NCBI GenBank assembly: GCA_038144835.1
Contig: JAYQON010000133.1
Span: 1 to 7,202, forward strand
Direction: 5' to 3'
DNA from: JALHOQ01 sp038144835
Lineage (GTDB): Bacteria > Bdellovibrionota > Bdellovibrionia > Bdellovibrionales > UBA1609
DNA length: 7,202 nucleotides
The notes below the pieces were generated by a model. It ran no database searches. It was given only the letters and a program-made list of their open reading frames with translations, and had not been told where the DNA came from. The translations under genes were made by a program, and so were the position numbers. Numbering within the stretch: position 1 is the stretch's first letter; each line of letters starts with the position of its first letter. Below are positions 7,169 through 7,202 of this stretch, one piece after another.

Positions 7169-7202
7169 TTTATCGCCCTGACACAGAACTCTCAAAAATT
7201 AC
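7166..7202 (+). pseudogene. mutS: Premature TAG and the continuing mutS frame, running off the window
   Basis: The TAG follows GVVAYLD, where MutS proteins commonly read LDE and continue along a long helix. Restoring one sense codon gives LD-x-FIALTQNSQKL in the same frame with no further stop to the window end. GAG to TAG is one transversion; CAG to TAG is one transition. Both mpl and the MoxR gene end in TAG, so TAG is an ordinary stop here and recoding is unlikely. The rest of the gene (remaining core, clamp, ATPase) would lie beyond position 7202. Confidence 0.6.

Overview
The window holds six protein genes, all on the + strand and packed with almost no spacing. No RNA gene, insertion sequence, CRISPR array or integrase was seen. 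The longest stretches between genes are 24, 39 and 31 bases. The DNA looks like a core chromosomal region of a free-living Gram-negative bacterium. A Mpl muropeptide ligase implies meso-diaminopimelate peptidoglycan and cell-wall recycling. The moderate base composition, the gene order and the style of the proteins suggest a Bdellovibrio-like deltaproteobacterium (Bdellovibrionota). That assignment is inference from general resemblance, not a database result.

Region 1 (1-2054) concerns cell-wall peptides. The 3' part of a beta-lactamase-fold serine hydrolase runs in from the left edge. It is followed after 24 bases by a complete mpl, whose product re-attaches recycled tripeptide to UDP-MurNAc. 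A perfect 10-bp hairpin fills most of the short gap after mpl and abuts the start codon of the next gene.

Region 2 (2094-5910) is the widespread three-gene module moxR, DUF58, tgpA: a MoxR-class AAA+ ATPase, a membrane-anchored DUF58 protein, and a multi-pass membrane protein with an extracytoplasmic transglutaminase-like domain. Spacing is 2 bases and then a 4-base overlap, so the three are very probably translated from one message and act together at the inner membrane. The start of tgpA is taken as the GTG that overlaps the DUF58 stop.

Region 3 (5942-7202) is mutS, the mismatch-recognition ATPase. Its reading frame is interrupted by a TAG codon at 7166-7168, after 408 codons. The frame stays open after the TAG and still reads like MutS core sequence, so this looks like a nonsense mutation (or a sequence error) in an otherwise well-kept gene, not a natural gene end. 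The truncated product would lack the clamp and the ATPase domain. This is the most notable observation in the window: if real, the strain should be mismatch-repair deficient. I found no convincing previously undescribed system; the rest is recognisable housekeeping content with a few regulatory oddities.
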